NCBI GenBank assembly: GCA_964568145.1
Contig: CAZMOZ010000002.1
Coordinates: 62,001 to 126,000 of the forward strand
Direction of reading: 5' to 3'
Source of the DNA: DSVZ01 sp964568145
Lineage (GTDB): Bacteria > Verrucomicrobiota > Verrucomicrobiia > Limisphaerales > J093
DNA length: 64,000 bases
Part shown: in pieces, positions 51,751-60,623 of the stretch
Layout of the letters: each line of letters begins with the position of its first letter
Position numbering within the stretch: the first letter of the stretch is position 1
Made by a program: the position numbers and the translations under genes
The notes under the pieces: model-generated
The model's database searches: none
Seen by the model: the letters and a program-made list of their open reading frames with translations, nothing else
What the model was told of the DNA's origin: nothing

Positions 51751-52191
51751 ATGGGGAATGTGTGGATGAGTCGCCTCGAGCTCATTACCGACTGGCCGGC
51801 GAAAGCCTGGGCGGCCCGGTATAAGGCCCGCCTGCTGGCGCGGTTGTGCATGGTTTCACCCAGCCAGTTGCGCCGTTTCTTCGTCAAGACCTTCGGAATG
51901 TCACCCCAGCGGTGGCTCAACGAATTCCGTTTGTCGGAAGTGACGCGCGGCATTTGCTCCGGTCAAATGACGGTCAAAGAAGCGGCTTCGCTGTTCCACT
52001 TCGCCGATGAAGCCCATCTCTGCCATCAGTTCAAGCGCCGCTTCGGATGCAGTCCCTTGGCGTTCGCGCTCCAGACACACGCGAACGAACGTGAATCGCG
52101 CGAGAAATCAACCGACACAACGAACCGGCCGCAGGCTCGCTCACGAGGCCGAACACACATCCGGAAAACCAAACGCGCGCGGAAGAGTTGA
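51751..52191 (+). CDS. AraC-type HTH regulator lacking a sensor domain
   Basis: A 146-residue protein (131 or so if a second ATG at 51766 is used). It consists of the two helix-turn-helix units of AraC/XylS proteins: LCMVSPSQLRRFFVKTFGMSPQRWLNEFRL and SGQMTVKEAASLFHFADEAHLCHQFKRRFGCSPLAF. A basic tail (RSRGRTHIRKTKRARKS) follows. There is no N-terminal ligand-binding domain. Such short AraC proteins are frequent in this phylum. The targets are unknown. Confidence 0.82.
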   Translation: MGNVWMSRLELITDWPAKAWAARYKARLLARLCMVSPSQLRRFFVKTFGMSPQRWLNEFRLSEVTRGICSGQMTVKEAASLFHFADEAHLCHQFKRRFGCSPLAFALQTHANERESREKSTDTTNRPQARSRGRTHIRKTKRARKS

Positions 52192-52524
52192 GTGCCGCGG
52201 TCACCATTTTTTGTGCGCACCGCGCGCCGTACCAAGTTCCGGGCTCTGAGTGTTCCCGGCCGCCGTGCGTAAGCCAGCGGCCGGAATAGCGGCACGTACT
52301 GGGCTGAATCCGCGGGCGGTCGCCTTGCGCCCGGAAGGGGAAAGCTCGCGCGTAAAGTGCGCGCGGCAGACAACAAATGCCTGATTGGGACAATGAATCG
52401 GCGTTGCGGCCGGTGGCTGAGCCGGCGAAACTAAATAGCGGAAAGGTCAGATCCTCGACGGAGGATCACGATCAGCAATGAAACGATCTGTTCACATGGC
52501 GGAAAATTTCAACCAAAGTAATTT
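52192..52524. other. Intergenic region with short palindrome
   Basis: No gene is supported in this 333-bp gap. A GATCCTCGACGGAGGATC hairpin occurs at about 52451-52468 and could lie in the leader of the next gene. No convincing promoter hexamers were seen. Part near 52258 resembles the GGCTTAC-type repeat near 50795, inverted. Confidence 0.4.
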
Positions 52525-52947
52525 ATGAAACATCACCTCAAGCGGACTGCTGCCAGCGTTGCCCTCATCGGCATCCTGGCGTTCACAAGCTCGCATGCGT
52601 TCGACACCGAGATCGTCGAATACGATCCGGGCCCGGGTCCCAGCGAGGGTTGGCTGGCGCAAACCGACATTTTCTGGGGCTACGTGGGTGGGGTCGGCCC
52701 CACCTACTGGGGATGGACCATGGCCAGGTATTCCCGTTCCGGTGTTCAACTTGATCTGGCCAGGCAGAGTTATGGACGTGATGCTAACCAAGTTGACCGG
52801 GTGGTTGACTTTTACCATGCTGGAACCGTCACATACTTGGTCGCCGAGTGGTACTGGCTCGATTCAGATTGGATTTCGGGCAAGAGCAAGGTGTGGAGGG
52901 TTTCGGGTTTCCCACTCTACCGTGCAGAGGCCAAAGTTCTCGACTAG
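52525..52947 (+). CDS. Small secreted protein, function unknown
   Basis: A 140-residue protein with a good signal peptide (MKHHLKRTAASVALIGILAFTSSHA). The mature part is Trp/Tyr/Gly-rich (WLAQTDIFWGYVGGVGPTYWGW, VTYLVAEWYWLDSDWISGK) and probably all-beta. Codon usage is somewhat less GC-rich than the neighbours. No family was recognised. The gene starts a small cluster of exported proteins (52.5-54.9 kb). Confidence 0.65.
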   Translation: MKHHLKRTAASVALIGILAFTSSHAFDTEIVEYDPGPGPSEGWLAQTDIFWGYVGGVGPTYWGWTMARYSRSGVQLDLARQSYGRDANQVDRVVDFYHAGTVTYLVAEWYWLDSDWISGKSKVWRVSGFPLYRAEAKVLD

Positions 52948-53042
52948 CTAACCGCGCAATGAAGCGAGAAGCGCGAGTAATTCTCCTCGCTCACCTGCGG
53001 ATCCAACCGTATCACAGGCTTGCTTGGTAATCGAGCCGTAGA

Positions 53043-54071
53043 ATGGTTAAACCGCACCATTTCCACGGGACCGCTTCCCTCCTCGCCTTCGTCATTGGCC
53101 TGGCAGTTGGTCAATTCGGATTGTCCCGGCCCAGCCGACTAGGCAGCGAGAAAGCGATGATGTCTCCGCTGGTCCCGGCTGTGGGCGCCTGCTCGGGCTA
53201 CGCGGCCGCCGATGGCCAATCCGAACCTTTGCGTAACACAGGCGAGCCAAGCAACGCGGCGGCCATCGAACGACTCCGGCGACAAGGAATTGATATCACC
53301 CAGGCGGAGCTTGACGAGACCCTGGAGTTGACTCTGCGCCAGAGGCAGGGCGAATACGTGTTGCTCTTCGAGCGCCCGCTGTCCCGGAAGGCCGACGATC
53401 GCGTCCGAAAGGACTTGGCTGAAGAACTCGACCGGATGGAGGGACCGGAGTACGACCGCATGTTCAGGGACTTTGGGCTGACGGCCGAAGCTAGTGACCG
53501 GCTCAAATTGCACGCGTTCAAGATCGCCCGGGCGGCGCTCGAGGCCGAGGCGGCCATCCACCAGTTATTGCGCGCCAGAAGCGACTACGACGCGGCGGTC
53601 CGGTCACTGCTGTCCACGGACGACTACGCGCGTTATCGCCGGATGGAGACTGAGCGTCCCGCCCGCAATGAGTGCGAAAAGATCAACGCCTTCTGTCAGC
53701 GCAAGTCTGGCAAGGAAGCAGCCCCGGAGTACAAGGAGACCATGGTGAGCCTCATTAAGGGAGCCGGCGCATACACGGAGTCTCCGACCTGCTACCGGCC
53801 GTACGACGGGTTGCCGGGCACCGTCGTCGGGACGGAAGCCGTGCTCCAGCATCTGGAGCGGAAGACGGCGCACTTGGCTGAAGCGCTGGGGAAACTCCGC
53901 GAGCAGGCGTGCCAGCACGGCTTGCCGGGGGAATACCAACAACTCCTGGCCGACTATTTTGAGGAGGATATCCGGCAGACAACAGAATGCCTCGAATCCC
54001 TTCGCCGGGAACTGGGCCGCAAGCCCCCGACCGGGACGGCTCGTCACAATGAAGGCACTGCGACTAAATAG
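53043..54071 (+). CDS. Exported or membrane-anchored helical protein, function unknown
   Basis: A 342-residue protein. An N-terminal hydrophobic segment (ASLLAFVIGLAVGQFGL) is followed by an almost entirely helical, charged body: RQGIDITQAELDETLELTLRQRQ, RVRKDLAEELDRMEGPEYDRMF, AALEAEAAIHQLLRARSDYDAAVRSLLS. Four Cys lie in the last 200 residues. The 3' end overlaps the next gene by 23 nt, so they are probably translated together. Confidence 0.65.
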   Translation: MVKPHHFHGTASLLAFVIGLAVGQFGLSRPSRLGSEKAMMSPLVPAVGACSGYAAADGQSEPLRNTGEPSNAAAIERLRRQGIDITQAELDETLELTLRQRQGEYVLLFERPLSRKADDRVRKDLAEELDRMEGPEYDRMFRDFGLTAEASDRLKLHAFKIARAALEAEAAIHQLLRARSDYDAAVRSLLSTDDYARYRRMETERPARNECEKINAFCQRKSGKEAAPEYKETMVSLIKGAGAYTESPTCYRPYDGLPGTVVGTEAVLQHLERKTAHLAEALGKLREQACQHGLPGEYQQLLADYFEEDIRQTTECLESLRRELGRKPPTGTARHNEGTATK

Positions 54072-54903
54072 CTTGCGCCGCGATCAACACGGGCGGGTGA
54101 CGCGCGGTTTCACGCTGATCGAGCTGCTGGTGGTCATCGCCATCATCGCGGTGCTGGCGGGCCTGCTGCTGTCCGCCTTGTCACGAGCCAAGGCCAAGGC
54201 GCAGGCGACGCAGTGCTTGAGCAACGTGCGGCAACTGGGCCTGGCGTACAGCCAGTACGTGGGGGATTACGGACTGTCAGATCAGGAGTCGCTGTCGCCG
54301 GGGGGGTGGTTTGATTTCGTCAGACCTTACCTTTCCAGCAACACGCAGGTGAGGTTTTGCCCGGCCACCCGCGAGGATCCGGCCAAGCGAAAGGAGCCGC
54401 CGCTTGCCTACGGTGTGGGCGCGGCGGACATGCCCTATCGTGGCGATTTCATTGACCTCCAGCCGGGGGTCGTCTCGGAGTCCCGCGTTGGAAGCTACGG
54501 TTTCAACGGGTGGGTGACCCGCGGGACGAGCACCCCACTGGGGCCATCGTTCGAGCTGCCGTTCAGGAATGAATCCGCGATTGCCAAGCCCAGCGCCACG
54601 CCCCTCTTTGCGGATAGTTTCGACGAAGAGCCGCTGCCCATGCCGCACCACCGCCCGGGCCGCGACCTTTACACAGTCTATGATGGCGACTTCGCCCTTT
54701 CGATGCCCAACCTCACCATGGCGCGGCACGGCGGCCCGGGCACGGCGCACAGCAGCCTGCCGGTGGCGCCGGGTCAGCCGCTGGGGCCGTACGTCAACCA
54801 GATCGTGTTCTTTGACGGCCACGTCCAGCCCATCAAGCTGGATCATCTGTGGAACCTCTACTGGCATGCCCAATGGGTGCCGCCGGCCACCCGCCCGCCC
54901 TGA
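54049..54903 (+). CDS. Type IV pilin-like pseudopilin (second copy)
   Basis: A 284-residue protein from the ATG at 54049. The leader ends RVTRG and the mature chain begins FTLIELLVVIAIIAVLAGLL with Glu at +5, then SRAKAKAQATQCLSNVRQLG. The C-terminal body has VRFCPATRED, SYGFNGWV and IVFFDGHVQPIK, the usual verrucomicrobial ending. Unlike the first pseudopilin, the cleavage position has the standard Gly. It overlaps the previous gene. Confidence 0.9.
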   Translation: MKALRLNSLRRDQHGRVTRGFTLIELLVVIAIIAVLAGLLLSALSRAKAKAQATQCLSNVRQLGLAYSQYVGDYGLSDQESLSPGGWFDFVRPYLSSNTQVRFCPATREDPAKRKEPPLAYGVGAADMPYRGDFIDLQPGVVSESRVGSYGFNGWVTRGTSTPLGPSFELPFRNESAIAKPSATPLFADSFDEEPLPMPHHRPGRDLYTVYDGDFALSMPNLTMARHGGPGTAHSSLPVAPGQPLGPYVNQIVFFDGHVQPIKLDHLWNLYWHAQWVPPATRPP

Positions 54904-54991
54904 GCGCCGCGGTGGCAGCCGGCGTCTCTGGAGACGTAGATGCCTGGCGCCGGCATTTGTCACCGGCGGCTACTCGCGCCATGTTCCGGCC

Positions 54992-55690
54992 ATGATAACG
55001 GTTCGCGGCGCGGCGGACCGCGGTCTGGCCGAGCACGGCTGGCTGCGGTCGCGGCACACGTTTTCCTTCGCGGATTACCATGACCCGGCGTACCTGGGTT
55101 TCCGCAGCCTGCGGGTCATCAACGACGACCGCGTCGAGCCCGGCCGGGGCTTCGACACCCACCCGCATCGCGACATGGAAATCTTCAGCTACGTGCTGGC
55201 CGGGGCGCTGGAGCACCACGACAACCTGGGCAACGGCCGCGTGCTCCAGCCGGGCGAGATCCAGCTCATGAGCGCCGGCACGGGCGTGACGCACAGCGAG
55301 TTCAATCCGTCGCGGACCGAGCCGGTTCACTTTTTGCAGGTCTGGATTCTGCCGGCGCGCCGCGGTCTGCGGCCGGGTTACACCGAGTGGCGGCCGGGGC
55401 CCGAACACGCGGACGCCCCGAAGGTGCTGGTGATTTCGCCGGACGGCCGGGACGGCTCGGCGGTGATTCACCAGGACGCTTCGGTTTACCGGCTCCGGCT
55501 CCCGCCCGGCCAGAGCGTCACGCATGTCCTCGCACCCGGCCGGGGCGCGTGGCTCCAGATCGCCGAAGGCGCCTTGACGCTGAACGGCGTCGCGCTGAAG
55601 ACCGGCGACGGCGCGAGCACGGAAGACCCCGGCACGCTCGTCTTCGCCGCCAGCGAGCCGAGCGAGGCGCTGCTGTTTGATCTCCGTTGA
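54992..55690 (+). CDS. Pirin-family protein (YhhW-like)
   Basis: A 232-residue bicupin. The metal-binding motif is FDTHPHRDMEIFSYVLAGALEHHDNLGN, with PGEIQLMSAGTGVTHSEFN after it; HFLQVWILPARRGLRPGY ends the first cupin. Members include quercetin 2,3-dioxygenases such as YhhW. A redox or oxidative-stress role is plausible, and wrbA follows 32 nt later on the same strand. Confidence 0.92.
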   Translation: MITVRGAADRGLAEHGWLRSRHTFSFADYHDPAYLGFRSLRVINDDRVEPGRGFDTHPHRDMEIFSYVLAGALEHHDNLGNGRVLQPGEIQLMSAGTGVTHSEFNPSRTEPVHFLQVWILPARRGLRPGYTEWRPGPEHADAPKVLVISPDGRDGSAVIHQDASVYRLRLPPGQSVTHVLAPGRGAWLQIAEGALTLNGVALKTGDGASTEDPGTLVFAASEPSEALLFDLR

Positions 55691-55722
55691 TACCCAACCA
55701 ACCCGACCCACCCCATCCCCGC

Positions 55723-56322
55723 ATGACCAAAATCCTTGTTCTCTACTACTCGATGTACGGCCACGTCGAGACGCTGGCTCAGGCTGTGGCCGAAGGCGCG
55801 CGCTCCGTGAACGGCGTGGAGGTCACTGTCAAGCGCGTGCCCGAACTCATGTCGCCCGAGGTGGCGAAAAAGCACGGTGCCAAGCTCGACCAGCCGGCGC
55901 CCATCGCCGACCCCAAGGAACTCGGCGAATACGACGCCATCCTGTTCGGCACCCCGACGCGCTTCGGTAACATGGCGGCGCAGATGCGCAACTTCCTCGA
56001 CCAGACCGGCAGCCTGTGGGTGAAGGGCGCGCTGGTCGGCAAGGTGGGCAGCGTGTTCACCAGCACGGGCACGGGCGGCGGCAACGAGAGCACCATCATG
56101 AGCTTCGTCCACACGCTCATGCACCACGGCATGATCTACGTGGGCCTGCCGTACGCCTGCCCGGAACTGGCGGACGTCAGCGAGGTCAAGGGCGGCTCGC
56201 CGTGGGGCGCGGCCACCATCGCCGGCCCGGACGGCTCGCGCCAGCCCAGCGCCAAGGAGCTGGCGCAGGCGCGCTTTCAAGGCCGGCACGTTGCGGGCAT
56301 CGCGCGCAAGCTGGCGGCTTGA
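55723..56322 (+). CDS. wrbA: NAD(P)H:quinone oxidoreductase WrbA
   Basis: A 199-residue flavodoxin-fold protein started at the ATG at 55723; a longer frame adds 12 residues. FMN-binding loops are VLYYSMYGHVETLAQAVAEGA, FGTPTRFGNMAAQMRNFLDQTG and STGTGGGNESTIMS; GASTIAG-type end is seen as WGAATIAGPDGSRQPS. It reduces quinones by two electrons to avoid semiquinones. Pairing with pirin suggests oxidative-stress defence. Confidence 0.95.
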   Translation: MTKILVLYYSMYGHVETLAQAVAEGARSVNGVEVTVKRVPELMSPEVAKKHGAKLDQPAPIADPKELGEYDAILFGTPTRFGNMAAQMRNFLDQTGSLWVKGALVGKVGSVFTSTGTGGGNESTIMSFVHTLMHHGMIYVGLPYACPELADVSEVKGGSPWGAATIAGPDGSRQPSAKELAQARFQGRHVAGIARKLAA

Positions 56323-56545
56323 GCCGGCGCGCGACGCTGGCGGGCTACGTCATCGCCGCGCGCGCGGTGGACAAATGCTGCGCCGTGCTGGCGGGCACCG
56401 CCGGCGAGTATCACTCCGGCTGCCCGCTGGACCAGGTGTGGCTGGATTTCGCCGGCATCAGCTAGGAGGCGTTCCGCGACTTCGTGGCCACCGGCGCGAC
56501 GGACGCGGAGACCGCGGACTGGATTCAGAAAACCGCCCGGCCGCG
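56322..56545 (+). pseudogene. DUF5069-like gene fragment
   Basis: Directly after wrbA the frame LAGYVIAARAVDKCCAVLAGTAGEYHSGCPLDQVWLDFAGIS is followed by a TAG (56463) and then EAFRDFVATGATDAETADWIQKTA in the same frame. The pattern GxxxxxRxxDKCRAxLxGTxGEYHxxCPLDxxxFxFxGI is that of the DUF5069 family. The 5' end is missing, a stop interrupts it, and it merges into another gene fragment. Confidence 0.65.
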
Positions 56546-57317
56546 CCCGGCAACTGCTCGACCGCCACCGCCCGCAGCCCGGCGAGAGCGACCTGCGCGG
56601 CTGGGAATGGCGTTTCCTCTGGCAGCAATGCCGGAGCGACGCCTTCGCGACATTGTGCGTCCGCTCCAGCTCGGTTGACTTGCTCGTGGTGTCGCCGGAA
56701 GGCCGGTGGCTGGCGCTGAACGATCTGTTCGGCCGCGGCCTTGCGCTGTGGGGAACCTCCCGGCCCGCCAGGAAGCGGCTCAACTCGCTCCGACGGGCTC
56801 CATGTTCAAAGCCGCGTTTTGCGCAACACGTCCGTGGCTCGCGTACGCGGGGATCGCGAACTTCCAGACTCCGGACCAACAACCGCGGGTCTGGTTGTGG
56901 GATCTGGAGCGGCAGCATGTTTTGCTCGAAATGCCACTGCCCGGGCTGTGCACCGGGCTGGCCTTGTCCGAGGACGGGAGCCAGTTGGTCACCGCCGTTA
57001 GCGGCGATGACAACGCGGAGACCCTCGCGTTGTGGGAATTGCCCGGCGGCCGCCGGCTGGCGGTGTACCCGGCAGCGCAAGGCAGCCAGCGGCCGGGCTC
57101 GCAGTTCGCCGTCACCCGCGACTTCCGGCTGGCCGCCCGTTTCAACGCCAGCCTGCAGGTGATGCAGGTTTTCGAACTGGCCTCGGGCGCGAAGTTGTGG
57201 ACCGCCAGCGCGCCGCCCGAAAACCAGTTCATGGAGGCGGCATTCTCGGCGGACGGCCGCTTCCTGGCGGCTTGCCGGCCTCACAATTCGCACGGCCTGC
57301 CGGTTGGGAAACCGGCG
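56546..57317 (+). pseudogene. WD40-type propeller gene fragment
   Basis: The fragment begins QLLDRHRPQPGESDLRGWEWRFLWQQC, the hallmark of the linker before WD40 repeats in large verrucomicrobial proteins. It continues DLLVVSPEGRWLALNDL, changes frame near 56750, then gives WLAYAGIANF, RVWLWDLERQHVLLEMPLPGLCTGLALSEDGSQLVTAVSGDD, LALWELPGGRRLAVY and FSADGRFLAACR. It breaks off where the leftward hypC gene ends. Both ends are lost and at least one frameshift is present. Confidence 0.65.
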
Positions 57318-57593
57318 TTACACCGGGTGAGCAGCCTTGTCCGGCGGCGGTGGCGGCTGGAGTTCCTCGAGTTCCTCGATCTGGCGCAGGTACTCGAAGG
57401 TCTGTTCCGCCTCGGCTTCGTCCACGACGCTCAACGCGAAGCCGACATGTACGACCACATAGTCGCCGATCTTCGCCTCCGGCACGTAGGCCAGGCTCAC
57501 TTCCTTGACCACCCCGCCGAAGCTGACCTTGCCGGTCCGCTCCAGATCGGCGCCGGCGATGCTGAGGACTTTGCCCGGGACTGCGAGACACAT
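57318..57593 (-). CDS. hypC: Hydrogenase maturation chaperone HypC
   Basis: A 91-residue protein starting MCLAVPGKVLSIAG; the Cys at position 2 is the essential ligand that carries the Fe(CN)2CO group with HypD. VSLAYVPEAKIGDYVVVHVGFALSVVDEAEAEQTFEYL is the usual OB-like core and C-terminal helix. It starts 3 nt after the hypF stop, so translational coupling is likely. Confidence 0.95.
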   Translation of the reverse strand: MCLAVPGKVLSIAGADLERTGKVSFGGVVKEVSLAYVPEAKIGDYVVVHVGFALSVVDEAEAEQTFEYLRQIEELEELQPPPPPDKAAHPV

Positions 57594-57595
57594 GT

Positions 57596-59971
57596 TCAGC
57601 CTTTCTGCTTGCGCTGGCCGGCGCCCAGCCGAGCGGCGGCCACGGCCTGACCCAGCGCCACCCCGCCGTCGTTCGGCGGCACGCGCTGATGCCAATAAGG
57701 ACTGAAACCCGCGCTGCGCAAGCCTTCCACGGTGCGTTCGAGGAGATACTTGTTCTGAAAGCAACCGCCGGTGAGCGCGACCCGCCGTTCGCCCACGCGC
57801 CGCGCCACCGCCACAACGGCCTGCGCCAGCGTGTTGTGGAACTTCGCCGAGATCTGCCAGACCGGCACGTCCAGCCGCAAATCCTTCAAGATGGCCTCGA
57901 GCAGCGGCGCCCAGTCCACGATGTGCGTCACCGGGGGGCAGACAAAGGCCACGCATTCGGCGTGGACGGGGCAGGGCGGCAGCGTCTGGCCGTTGTGCTG
58001 CGGGTCGCTCCGCACTTCGCGGACCACCACCGGGTAGCAGTCTTCCGAGTCGCCCGGATCGAAGGCGAATTCGAGGTCCATGGCGGCCTGCCCTTCAAAG
58101 CGCGTGACGTGCCGTAATTCGAGCAGCGACGCCACGGCGTCGAACAACCGGCCGGCGCTCGAGGTGAGCGGGGCGTTGAACGGCCGGGTGAGCAGCGGGC
58201 GCAGCGCCCGCAGATCCGCCGGTTTGAAGGCCTTCACCGGCGCCAAGTCGGCGCGGGTGAAAACCGCGTCCCCCAGCAGCGCGTGCAGCAGGCCCAGCGC
58301 GGCGCGGCGCGGCTCCTTCACGGCCTGCTCGCCGCCCGGCAGCCGGAACAGCCGCAGATGGCCCACCCGTTCCACGGCGGCCTCGGTCACGCGCAGGAAT
58401 TCGCCGCCCCAGATGGTTTCGTCCGTGCCGAAGCCGGTGCCGTCCCAGGCCACGCCCAGCAGCGGCGCGGGCAGATCGTTTTCCGCCATGCAGGCCAGGA
58501 CGTGCGCGTAATGATGCTGCACGCACACGACCGGCCGGCCGGATTTTCTCGCGTGCCGCGTCGAGAGGTAATCTGGATGCGCGTCTGCCATCACCCGTTC
58601 AGGCGTCATGTCGTACAACCGGCACAAATCCGCGATGACCCGTTCGAACGCGCCCAGCGCCGCGGCGGTGTCGAGATCGCCGATGTGCTGGCTCAGAAAG
58701 ACCTGCCGGTCCCGCGCCAGCGCCACTGTGTTCTTCAGGTGCGCGCCGACCGCCAGCGTGGGCGGCAACGGCTCGCGCACCGTCACCGGCAGCGGCGCAA
58801 ACCCGCGCGCCCGCCGCAGCACCAGTTCCCGCCCCAGCACGATCCGCATCACCGAGTCATCAACGTGCCGGACGATGGGGCGGTCATGCACCAGAAACAA
58901 GTCCGCAATGCCCGCCAGCCGTTCCAGCGCCCCGGATTCGGTGATGCAGATCGGTTCGTCGCTCAGGTTGCCGCTGGTGGCAACCACGCTGAAGCCCAGG
59001 TCCGCCAGCAGCAGATGGTGCAGCGGCGTGTAAGGCAGCATGACGCCCACGGCCGGGTTGCCCGGCGCCACGGCCGCGGCCACGGGCGCGGCCGCTCGGC
59101 GGCGGCACAAGACAATCGGCGCTTCCGGCGACCGCAGGGCGCGGGCTTCCAGCGGACCGATTTCGCAGAGCGCCCGCGCCATGTCCAGCGAAGGACACAT
59201 CACCGCCAGCGGCTTCTCTTCGCGCCGCTTGCGCTCGCGCAGCCGCCGCACCGCCGCCTCATCGTCGGCCCGCGCCATCAGGTGGAATCCGCCCAGACCT
59301 TTCACGGCCACAATCTCACCTTTGTGCAAGGCTTGCGCCGCACCGGCCAGCGCCGCGTCACGCCGGGCCAGTTCGCGGCCGGCGCGGTCCCACAAGGCCA
59401 GTTGCGGACCGCAGTCCGGGCAGGCGTTGGGCTGGGCGTGAAAGCGCCGGTCGCGCGGGTCGCGGTACTCCGCCGCGCAGGCCGGGCACATCGTGAAGCC
59501 CTTCATGGACGTGTGCGGGCGGTCGTACGGCAGCGCCTCGAGGATGCTGAAGCGCGGGCCGCAGTGCGTGCAGTTCGTGAACGGGTAGCGGAAGCGGCGG
59601 TTGGCCGGATCGAAGATTTCGCGCACGCACTCCGGGCAGGTGGCGATGTCCGGCAGCACCAGCGCGGTCTTGTCGCCGGACTCGTCGCTGGCGCGGATGG
59701 CGAACTCCGCGTAGCCGGCGGGATCAAGTTCGGTGGCTTCGAGGCTTTGGATGAAGCTGTGCGGCGGCCGCCCGGCCTCGAGGCGCAACAGAAATTCCTG
59801 GCGGGCCGCCGCCGGGCCTTCGACCTCGACGCACACGCCGGACGCGGAATTGCCCACCCAGCCGCGCAGCCCCAGCCCGGTGGCCAGGCGGAAGACAAAC
59901 GGACGGAACCCAACCCCCTGCACCGCGCCGCGGATCACGAGGCGGGTCCGGCCCAGGTCCGGTGGGCTCAT
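57596..59971 (-). CDS. hypF: Carbamoyltransferase HypF
   Basis: A 791-residue enzyme that forms thiocarbamate on HypE, the source of CN ligands in [NiFe] hydrogenase. Domains in order: acylphosphatase (LVIRGAVQGVGFRPFVFRLA), two zinc fingers (CPECVREIF...CTHCGPRF and CPACAAEY...CPDCGPQL), a YrdC-like domain (GEIVAVKGLGGFHLMARA), and a Kae1-like domain (VCVQHHYAHVLACMAEN, GVAWDGTGFG, LTGGCFQNKYL). Length is standard. It is the fourth gene of the hypDE-x-FC string. Confidence 0.96.
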   Translation of the reverse strand: MSPPDLGRTRLVIRGAVQGVGFRPFVFRLATGLGLRGWVGNSASGVCVEVEGPAAARQEFLLRLEAGRPPHSFIQSLEATELDPAGYAEFAIRASDESGDKTALVLPDIATCPECVREIFDPANRRFRYPFTNCTHCGPRFSILEALPYDRPHTSMKGFTMCPACAAEYRDPRDRRFHAQPNACPDCGPQLALWDRAGRELARRDAALAGAAQALHKGEIVAVKGLGGFHLMARADDEAAVRRLRERKRREEKPLAVMCPSLDMARALCEIGPLEARALRSPEAPIVLCRRRAAAPVAAAVAPGNPAVGVMLPYTPLHHLLLADLGFSVVATSGNLSDEPICITESGALERLAGIADLFLVHDRPIVRHVDDSVMRIVLGRELVLRRARGFAPLPVTVREPLPPTLAVGAHLKNTVALARDRQVFLSQHIGDLDTAAALGAFERVIADLCRLYDMTPERVMADAHPDYLSTRHARKSGRPVVCVQHHYAHVLACMAENDLPAPLLGVAWDGTGFGTDETIWGGEFLRVTEAAVERVGHLRLFRLPGGEQAVKEPRRAALGLLHALLGDAVFTRADLAPVKAFKPADLRALRPLLTRPFNAPLTSSAGRLFDAVASLLELRHVTRFEGQAAMDLEFAFDPGDSEDCYPVVVREVRSDPQHNGQTLPPCPVHAECVAFVCPPVTHIVDWAPLLEAILKDLRLDVPVWQISAKFHNTLAQAVVAVARRVGERRVALTGGCFQNKYLLERTVEGLRSAGFSPYWHQRVPPNDGGVALGQAVAAARLGAGQRKQKG

Positions 59972-60001
59972 GAACGGCGGCCGGGCGCCCGCGCCACGGC
60001 G

Positions 60002-60460
60002 TCAGCCCTGGCCATAGAAGCCCACCAGTTGGTCATGCGTGGCGCGCAGGCGTGTGAGCAGCACCTGCGCGAGCCGGCGCGACAGCTCGTAGCCCAGCCG
60101 CGGGTGCTTCTCCGCCACGGCGCGGAGCTGGGTGGTGTCCCATTCCAGCGCCTCGACCTCCTGCGCCGCGCGGCAGGTGAAATGCCAGGTGAACGGCGGG
60201 AACAGCCAGGACCAGCCCAGCGCCTCGCCCGGGCCGACGCTCTTGAAGCCGCCAGACGAAGGTCCGGGGCTCTTCGTCTCCAGGCTGACTTCACCGCGCA
60301 GAATGAGGTAAAAGCGGTTCGCCTCGTCGCTCTCGCGGGCGATGATCCCGCCGGGGGCGAACCGCACCCGCCGCGCGCCGGCCGCGAGCAGTTTCAGGTG
60401 CTCCGGTTCGAGGCCCTTGAGAAACGCGTGGCTGGCCAGCAACTGATTCAGGTCTTGCAT
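60002..60460 (-). CDS. Cyclic-nucleotide-binding-domain protein within the hyp cluster
   Basis: A 152-residue protein from the ATG at 60460 (MQDLNQLLASHAFLKGLEPEHL). It is a single cNMP-binding fold: FAPGGIIARESDEANRFYLILRGEVSL, VGPGEALGWSWLFPP, then a C-terminal helix. There is no HTH, so it is not a Crp-type regulator by itself. Such proteins often accompany group 3b [NiFe]-hydrogenase genes, where their role is unknown. It lies between hypE and hypF on the same strand. Confidence 0.85.
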   Translation of the reverse strand: MQDLNQLLASHAFLKGLEPEHLKLLAAGARRVRFAPGGIIARESDEANRFYLILRGEVSLETKSPGPSSGGFKSVGPGEALGWSWLFPPFTWHFTCRAAQEVEALEWDTTQLRAVAEKHPRLGYELSRRLAQVLLTRLRATHDQLVGFYGQG

Positions 60461-60623
60461 AATGCCGGGCGACGGCAGCGCCGCCGCGATGGATTTGGTC
60501 TCCCCCGCCACGTCCCGGCGCGGCGGGATCTGACGTCGAAAACTTGCGCCAACGGAACTCCGCGGACTCTCCCGGCGTTGGCCGGCTCTTTACCGAATTT
60601 GTCCACGGCCGCCCTCCAGTGAT

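Noticed and set aside
58283..60622. 779-residue open frame antisense to hypF
   Set aside because: Composition (Arg/His/Gln/Ala-rich) and position exactly opposite intact hypF mark it as a shadow.
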